Assembly (NCBI RefSeq): GCF_000690905.1
Contig: NZ_JMCL01000085.1
Location: forward strand, 1-38,721
Direction: 5' to 3'
DNA: 38,721 bases
Source of the DNA: Pseudomonas sp. Ant30-3
GTDB taxonomy: Bacteria; Pseudomonadota; Gammaproteobacteria; Pseudomonadales; Pseudomonadaceae
Numbering within the stretch: the stretch's first letter is position 1; each line of letters begins with the position of its first letter. The notes beneath the pieces are model-generated. The model did no database searches and was not told where the DNA came from. It saw only the letters and a program-made list of their open reading frames with translations. Below are positions 32,289 through 38,721 of the stretch, piece after piece. A program made the translations under genes and the position numbers.

Positions 32289-35239
32289 CACTCGGCATCC
32301 AGGTGCAGAGGCGTAACCACGCGGCCATCGCTCTCGGGTTCACCGAGGCTGGAGTCGATGAAGTACACGCGGTCGTCGGCCAGCTGACCTTTGTCGACTA
32401 GGTAATCCTTGATGCTGCTGGCACGGTCCTGGCCGAGCTGACGCAGCAAGACTTCGCTGGAACTCCAGAACGCGATCACACCCTCATGCATTTTCGCCGT
32501 GCGCTCTTCCTTGCCGAGGTCCTTCCATTCCGTCGGTGGCTGGGTTTTCAATCGGGTGCGGTAGATGCCTTCCAGCAACGCACCTTTCTCGCCCTCGGGC
32601 ACCTCGAGCAATGACGCTTGCGCCGGTACTTTGTCGCCGCGACGCTGGAGCATCTTGTAGTAGTTGTACTGGTATTCACGTTCCAGGCGCTCATTGGCAA
32701 TCAGCGGGCCGTCGCTGCGAGCAGCGGCAGTGCCTTCAATTTCCAGACGCAGGGTCGGACGTTCTTTCAGCGCCTGTGACAGTTTGATCAGTGAACCCTC
32801 GGCATCCTTGTTCAATTCGCTGGAACCGGCCGCAAACGACACCGTGCCCAGATCTTCCGAACCGCCGCCCCTGACCAGACCACCTATCATCTTGAAGGGC
32901 GCCGCAGCGGCTTTGACGATCAGATTGCGCAGGGTCTGCCAGACAATCGGCATGACGCTGAACTGCGGATTGTTGAGGTCGCCAGTGACCGGCAACTCGA
33001 TGGAAATCTTGCCGTCGACATCCTTGAGCAGAGCGATGGCGAGCTTCAGCGGCAGGCTGGTGGCGTCGGGGCTGTCGACCTTTTCACCCAGTTGCAGCTG
33101 TTCCACCACCACTTTGTTTTCGGCTTTGAGCTGGCCTTTGGTGATCATGTAATGCAGGTCGAGATTGAGCCGACCCTTGCGGATGCGGTAACCGGCGAAT
33201 TTGCCGGAGTAGGGCGTCAGCGTGGTCAGTTCTACACGCTTGAAACTGGTGGCGATGTCGAGGCTGGCCATCGGGTCGAACGGATTGACCGCGCCCTTGA
33301 TGGTCACCGGTGCATAGCGGTCGACCTTGCCTTTGATGTCCACCGTCGCCGGTTTTGCCTGGCGGCTGTCGATGGTGCCGATCTGGCCATTGAGCTGTTG
33401 CACGGCCGTGGCGAAATTCGGCGTCAGGCTGAAGTCGGCGAAATTCGCCGAACCGTCATTGATGGCAACACCGCCCACGTGAATACCCAGCGGTTTTTCC
33501 CGGTTGGCGGGTTTGCCTGGGGTCGTCTTGGCGGTTGAATCCGCCGGCTGCGGAATCAGCAGATCATCGACGTTGGTGGTGCGGTCGTCGTTGATCATGA
33601 AGCGCACATAGGGCTGGAACAGGTTGACCTTGGCAATCGTCAGGCTGTCGCCGTGCTGGTAATTCAAGCCTTCGAGCACCAGTTGCTGCCACTTGAGAAA
33701 GTCGCGGGTTTTCAGGGTGTCGAGGGTGTGCAGTTGATCAACCTGGGCTTTGCCGGTGACGCTGAATGCCAGCGGCTCGGTGCTTTTCAGGTCCACCGCC
33801 AGATCACTGCCGAGCATGCCGCTGCGCAGCTCGAGGCGGATAAACGGATTGATGTAGGACTGTGCGATCCGCAGGTCAATGTCCCGGGTTTGCACGTTCA
33901 ATCTGGCACTGACCGGGGCCAGATTGACCTGACCATCTGCCATCAGTTTGCCTTGCTTGCCCACGCCAGTGTCGAGCTTGAGCGCGAAGGGCGAACCGTT
34001 GAGACTGTCGAAATTCTGCAAATCAAGATTCAGCGGGCCGACATCCAGCGCCACCACGGGCTGCGCTTTGCGGTCTTCCAAATGCACTTGGTAGTCGCGC
34101 AACTGCACGTCTTTAAGCAGCACTTGCCACGGTTTGCTCGGTGGCGTCGGTTCTGCCGCAGGTGAATCGGCGGCGGCCGGCGTGTCGACCGGTTCGGCGT
34201 TGGCCTTGGCGGCCTCTTTGGACGGTTGGCTGGCAAACAGTTTTTGCCAGTCGAGTTGCCCGTCCGCTTCGAGCGCTGCCCAGGTTTCCAGTTTCTGGCT
34301 GCGGATCTTGCCAACGATCACTTGCTGCTTCGCCAGATCGACGCTTGTCTCGCTGAGGTCCAGGCGTGCAAGCCTCGCCAGTGGGCGGCCATCCGGCGCC
34401 TTGATGGCGAACGGTGCAACGTTGAGCGCGACGTTGCTCAGCAGCAGTTCGGTTTTCTTGGACAGGTTCAGCTTGTAGTCGGTGCTGAGGCTGAAGACGC
34501 CGTCCTCAAGCACCAATGGCACAGCGTCACGCACATAAGGCCAGAAGGATTTCATTTTGCCGTCGGTAATCTTCAGCTTACCCTCGGAGGCGATCGGGAT
34601 CAGGCTGAAATTTCCGGTCCAGTCGATCTTGCCGCCTGCCGGGCCGACGGCCACCAGCGTCATGTCGGCGCTGTCTTCAGGCAAGGTGCTGAGATTATTC
34701 AGTTCGAAATCGAGCTGGTCGTAGAGAAACTCGATCGGTTCGCTCGGGCGTTCATCCTTGAAGTGCACGGAACCGTCGGCCAGTTTGATGCGCTCGATGC
34801 GCAGCGGGAACGGTTTGGCGTCCGGGTCGGCAGGGGTTGGCTCGCTGGCGGGCACTTTGAACAGCCCCAGCAGATTCAGCTTGCCGTCCTTGCCGAAGAG
34901 GATTTCGGTTTTGGATTTGTCGAGCTCGATGTCGGACAAATGCAGCGCTTTGGTCCAAAGGCTGTCGAGCTGCAGATTCGCGTACAGGCGTTCGAAGCCG
35001 ATCTGCTCTTTGCCCGGCTCGCCGACCACCAGACCCCACAAGGTGACTTCAAGGCTGAAGGGGTTGATTTCGATCCGTTGAAGTGTCGCGGGCGTCGTCG
35101 CGTAGTTGGCCAGTTGCTGATTGGCCACACGCAACGCGATGCCCGGCAAAATCAAAAAACCCAACAGGCTGTAGAGGGCCAGAGCAGTCAACAGTGCGCC
35201 GAAAGCGCGGATCAATCCTTTGGGCATGTGCGGCTTCAT
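32288..35239 (-). CDS. DUF748 / AsmA-like envelope protein with C-terminal OmpA-like part
   Basis: This 983-residue protein has one N-terminal membrane helix (FGALLTALALYSLLGFLILPGIALRVA). A long periplasmic region of beta-strand repeats of the DUF748/AsmA type follows (repeated INDGSANFADFSL, LNLDLQNFDS and similar). Near the C-terminus, SFAAGSSELNKDAEGSLIKLSQALKERPTLRLEIEGTA resembles an OmpA peptidoglycan-binding or related domain. AsmA-type proteins may transport phospholipid between membranes. I chose ATG 35239; ATG 35227, four codons later, is equally possible since neither has a strong ribosome site. It is followed directly by DUF2845. Confidence 0.88.
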   Translation of the reverse strand: MKPHMPKGLIRAFGALLTALALYSLLGFLILPGIALRVANQQLANYATTPATLQRIEINPFSLEVTLWGLVVGEPGKEQIGFERLYANLQLDSLWTKALHLSDIELDKSKTEILFGKDGKLNLLGLFKVPASEPTPADPDAKPFPLRIERIKLADGSVHFKDERPSEPIEFLYDQLDFELNNLSTLPEDSADMTLVAVGPAGGKIDWTGNFSLIPIASEGKLKITDGKMKSFWPYVRDAVPLVLEDGVFSLSTDYKLNLSKKTELLLSNVALNVAPFAIKAPDGRPLARLARLDLSETSVDLAKQQVIVGKIRSQKLETWAALEADGQLDWQKLFASQPSKEAAKANAEPVDTPAAADSPAAEPTPPSKPWQVLLKDVQLRDYQVHLEDRKAQPVVALDVGPLNLDLQNFDSLNGSPFALKLDTGVGKQGKLMADGQVNLAPVSARLNVQTRDIDLRIAQSYINPFIRLELRSGMLGSDLAVDLKSTEPLAFSVTGKAQVDQLHTLDTLKTRDFLKWQQLVLEGLNYQHGDSLTIAKVNLFQPYVRFMINDDRTTNVDDLLIPQPADSTAKTTPGKPANREKPLGIHVGGVAINDGSANFADFSLTPNFATAVQQLNGQIGTIDSRQAKPATVDIKGKVDRYAPVTIKGAVNPFDPMASLDIATSFKRVELTTLTPYSGKFAGYRIRKGRLNLDLHYMITKGQLKAENKVVVEQLQLGEKVDSPDATSLPLKLAIALLKDVDGKISIELPVTGDLNNPQFSVMPIVWQTLRNLIVKAAAAPFKMIGGLVRGGGSEDLGTVSFAAGSSELNKDAEGSLIKLSQALKERPTLRLEIEGTAAARSDGPLIANERLEREYQYNYYKMLQRRGDKVPAQASLLEVPEGEKGALLEGIYRTRLKTQPPTEWKDLGKEERTAKMHEGVIAFWSSSEVLLRQLGQDRASSIKDYLVDKGQLADDRVYFIDSSLGEPESDGRVVTPLHLDAE

Positions 35240-35332
35240 CTGTCTGAATCGGAATGCCTTGGAGTATGGCACGCGAATCCGGTTCCGAAGCCACCTCGCG
35301 TTATAGGATTTATCTGAAAGTTTCTCTGGTTT

Positions 35333-36349
35333 TCACAGCTGCAGGATCAGGGTTTTCAGCGGCGGTTGTTGATCCATTGACGGGAAATCGCCGCCCGGCT
35401 TCATCACCGTCCACTCACGCACTGGCCGTCCGGCTTTCTCCGCGCAACGCAAAACCTGCTCGCGCCAGTCGTCCATGCTGACTTTCGCCAAATTGTTGCA
35501 ACAGATCAGCACGCCGTCGTCAGCGGTGGTCAGCAGTGCCGGTTTGAGCAGGCTTTGATAGTCGCGCAACAGGTCGACTGTGCCGAACGCGCTCTTGGCC
35601 CAGGCCGGAGGATCGAGCAGCACCAGATCGTACTGACGTTGTTCGAGGCGCTGATAACTTGGCAGTTTTTGCCCGCGACGCTGGCTGATCGGCAGGCCGG
35701 CGAGTTGGCGGATCGCCGGAAAATAGTCCGACTGGATGAACTGCATGGTCGGCAGCTGCGGGTTGAGCAGCCCGTTCTCGCGACCGACGGCGAGATTGCC
35801 CTCGGCGAAATCCAGGTTGCACACCTCACTCGCGCCCCCCGCTGCTGCGCTGAGGCCAACGCCACAGGTGTAGGCAAACAGGTTCAGCACGCTTTTGTTC
35901 TTGCTGTGCGCCTTGACCCAGCCGCGCGTGTTGCGCAGGTCGAGGAACAGCAGCGGGTCCTGGCCGGCATGGCGACCACGGACGCGATAATTCAAACCCC
36001 ATTCGTGACCGATCAAGTCTTGCAGCGCAGCCTCGTCGGCGCGGTAGACGTTGTCTTCCCGGTCAATGCGCGAATTGCCTCGTGAGCGATCGTTGTAGAC
36101 CAGCAGGGTATCGAGGCCCAGTTGCTGATTGACGATGGCGTGCAACTGCAAGAGAGCGTCATGTTCGAGCGACTGGTGAAAGCTTTGCACCAACAGTTGC
36201 GGGCCGTAACGGTCGATGGTCAGACCACCGGCGCCTTCCTGGCTGCCGTGGAACAGGCGGTAGCAATCGGTGCCTTGCTGATGCAGTTCGGCAAGCAAGT
36301 CCTGGCGATGATCGAGGGCGGCGCGCAGCGCCTGATTCAAGGAAGACAT
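35333..36349 (-). CDS. Class I SAM-dependent methyltransferase, RlmI-like
   Basis: This 338-residue protein has an N-terminal pre-domain (YRLFHGSQEGAGGLTIDRYG, a PUA/EEHEE-like start seen in RlmI and RlmK). A Rossmann methyltransferase domain follows with motif I, NLFAYTCGVGLSAAAGGASEV, and the catalytic motif LLDPPAWAKS. Such enzymes methylate 23S rRNA cytosine or guanine; the exact target cannot be read from the sequence. The ATG at 36349 gives MSSLNQALRAAL. It is transcribed toward DUF748, 93 bases upstream of that gene's start. Confidence 0.88.
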   Translation of the reverse strand: MSSLNQALRAALDHRQDLLAELHQQGTDCYRLFHGSQEGAGGLTIDRYGPQLLVQSFHQSLEHDALLQLHAIVNQQLGLDTLLVYNDRSRGNSRIDREDNVYRADEAALQDLIGHEWGLNYRVRGRHAGQDPLLFLDLRNTRGWVKAHSKNKSVLNLFAYTCGVGLSAAAGGASEVCNLDFAEGNLAVGRENGLLNPQLPTMQFIQSDYFPAIRQLAGLPISQRRGQKLPSYQRLEQRQYDLVLLDPPAWAKSAFGTVDLLRDYQSLLKPALLTTADDGVLICCNNLAKVSMDDWREQVLRCAEKAGRPVREWTVMKPGGDFPSMDQQPPLKTLILQL

Positions 36350-36400
36350 GCTGGGCGCCTTGCAGGAGGGAATTTGGCGCGGGAGTTTAGCAGTTACTGA

Positions 36401-36432
36401 GCTTCAAGCTTCAAGCTTCAAGCTTCAAGCTT
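36401..36432. repeat. Tandem GCTTCAA heptamer repeat
   Basis: Four perfect copies of GCTTCAA (36401-36428) are followed by a partial GCTT. It lies between the DUF2236 gene and the methyltransferase gene. Perfect short tandem repeats like this often vary in copy number between strains. Confidence 0.8.
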
Positions 36433-36445
36433 GCAGCTCTGAGCG

Positions 36446-37315
36446 TCAGCTCAGCCCCATCCGCCGTCGCGCCCGTTGCACCGAACCATTACGAACCGCC
36501 CAGCGCAGCATCGGCGCGCTGCGGTTGACGCTGGCGCGGATCATTTTGCGTTGCAGCAGATTTTGCCTGACGCCGAGCATGTCGCTCGCCCAGTCCGGCA
36601 GCAAATCGATCCCGGCCTGCATCATCAGACCGCCGAACGGCTTGGCGAGACGACTCGGCGCAGGCGCATTCAGCAGCAGTCGCAAGACTTCGCGGCTGCG
36701 CGCATCGCACAGCAGTTGCGGACGGATTCGTTCAAGGTAATCGGCAATTTGCTGTCGCGAGCGTGGCACATCACGGGCGCCGAGGCGTTCGGCAATCAGC
36801 GCGATTTCGTCGTAATAACGGTCCTGATCGTCGAGCGATAAATCCGGATTGCGATAACGCAGATGCGCCGCCATAAAGTTGCTGACTTCGGCCACATGCA
36901 CCCAGGTCAACAGGTCTGGATCACTGGCCGCATAAGTCCGCCCATCCGGCGCTGTGCCGGTGACCTGCAAGTGAATGGTGCGCACTTTCTCGATCAACCA
37001 GTCGGCATCCTGGCGCGAGCCGAAGGTAGTGCCTGAAATGAACTGCCCGGTGCGGCGCAACCGACCGAGCATGTCCTCGCGAAAATTCGAATGGTCCCAG
37101 ACCCCGGCCAGTGCGAGCGGATGCAGGGCCTGGAGCATCAACGCACTGATGCCGCCGATAAGCATGCTGCTGAAATCACCGTGGATTTGCCAGCTCACCG
37201 AATCGGGGCCGAACAGGCCGGGATCGCCTTTGGGGTTTTCCAGATCAAGCTTGCCGAGGGATAGACCAGTAAGGCTCATGACCTGGGTTTCGATGCGGCT
37301 GCGGATAAATTCCAT
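36446..37315 (-). CDS. DUF2236 / MpaB-like oxygenase family protein
   Basis: This 289-residue protein fits the DUF2236 family, related to rubber oxygenase and mpaB heme proteins. Visible motifs are SWQIHGDFSSMLIGGISALMLQALHP, WVHVAEVSNFMAAHLRYR (histidines likely to bind heme) and QTGQFISGTTFG-like segments. I chose ATG 37315 (MEFIRSRIETQ); the longer reading from 37417 runs into REP sequence. Substrate unknown. It is separated from acs by a REPIN. Confidence 0.85.
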   Translation of the reverse strand: MEFIRSRIETQVMSLTGLSLGKLDLENPKGDPGLFGPDSVSWQIHGDFSSMLIGGISALMLQALHPLALAGVWDHSNFREDMLGRLRRTGQFISGTTFGSRQDADWLIEKVRTIHLQVTGTAPDGRTYAASDPDLLTWVHVAEVSNFMAAHLRYRNPDLSLDDQDRYYDEIALIAERLGARDVPRSRQQIADYLERIRPQLLCDARSREVLRLLLNAPAPSRLAKPFGGLMMQAGIDLLPDWASDMLGVRQNLLQRKMIRASVNRSAPMLRWAVRNGSVQRARRRMGLS

Positions 37316-37344
37316 GGCGACTCTGTGGTGAAAAAGAAGCTCCA

Positions 37345-37443
37345 TGTAGGGGCGAAGCTTGCTCGCGATAGGCTCAAGCGCGCCGCGTTTCCTCAGGAGA
37401 CCAGCGTTACCGTTCACGCCATCGCGAGCAGGCTCGCTCCCAC
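37345..37443. repeat. REPIN (inverted REP pair)
   Basis: The left arm (37345-37369) begins TGTAGGGGCGAAGC and ends GCTCGCGAT; the right arm (37421-37443) begins ATCGCGAGC and ends GCTCCCACC. The arms differ at several bases from each other and from the REPIN at 19029. It lies between acs and DUF2236, both on the minus strand, so it may act as the acs transcription end. Confidence 0.85.
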
Positions 37444-37461
37444 CGGGGAGCTGCGTACAGA

Positions 37462-38721
<1,260 letters not shown>

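Noticed and set aside
36401..36432. GCTTCAA repeat as a CRISPR array
   Set aside because: The unit is seven bases with no spacers and no cas genes nearby.

Overview
The window looks like a GC-rich Pseudomonas chromosome of the fluorescens/putida type. The evidence is the order ispH - type IV pilus minor pilins - thiO - pilR/pilS - bamD - rluD - pgeF - clpB - tRNAs - ndh - yacG - coaE - pilD/C/B/A, protein lengths and motifs that fit known Pseudomonas families, and several Pseudomonas-type REP/REPIN palindromes. Almost all of it is ordinary conserved chromosome. There is no phage, IS transposase, CRISPR array or obvious island.

Layout. 1-1163: a REPIN and ispH. 1160-7456: fimT (minus strand), then the minor-pilin operon fimU-pilV-pilW-pilX-pilY1-pilE, whose genes overlap or nearly touch. 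7510-8610: thiO. 8683-11829: a small zinc-ribbon membrane protein, pilS and pilR as one minus-strand operon. 11967-14825: bamD, with rluD-pgeF divergent from it. 14856-17571: clpB with a sigma-32 type promoter and a terminator. 17705-18292: a tRNA cluster (Asn, Pro, Lys and an identical second Pro). 18400-18813: a secreted EF-hand protein carrying three EGKCG repeats. 19126-21861: ndh, a DUF3094 membrane protein, a MOSC protein and a DUF1780 protein. 21907-24886: a TRAP dicarboxylate-type transporter (P, Q and M subunits). 24970-25788: a probable cobalamin-type riboswitch leader and a CbiM-like permease. 25801-30412: yacG, coaE, pilD, pilC and pilB on the minus strand, with divergent pilA at 30640-31047. 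31368-31721: a BON-domain protein with its own sigma-54 promoter. 31882-31976: a small element with perfect terminal inverted repeats. 31992-36349: DUF2845, DUF748 and a methyltransferase. 36446-38721: a DUF2236 oxygenase-like protein and the C-terminal part of acetyl-CoA synthetase.

How the genes work together. The window holds two type IV pilus loci. pilA, pilB, pilC and pilD supply the major pilin, extension ATPase, inner-membrane platform and prepilin peptidase. The fimU-pilE operon supplies the minor pilins and the PilY1 tip protein, and pilS/pilR supply the regulator. A sigma-54 promoter before pilA, with a TGTCA palindrome about 100 bp upstream of its likely start site, fits PilR control.

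The points most worth a second look are the EGKCG/EF-hand protein, which resembles oxazolone/thioamide metallophore precursors but has no modifying enzymes nearby; the cobalamin-type leader before an atypical CbiM-like permease; the sigma-54 promoter and palindrome before the BON gene; and the inverted-repeat element at 31882-31976. All names rest on reading motifs and remembered family features, not on database searches.
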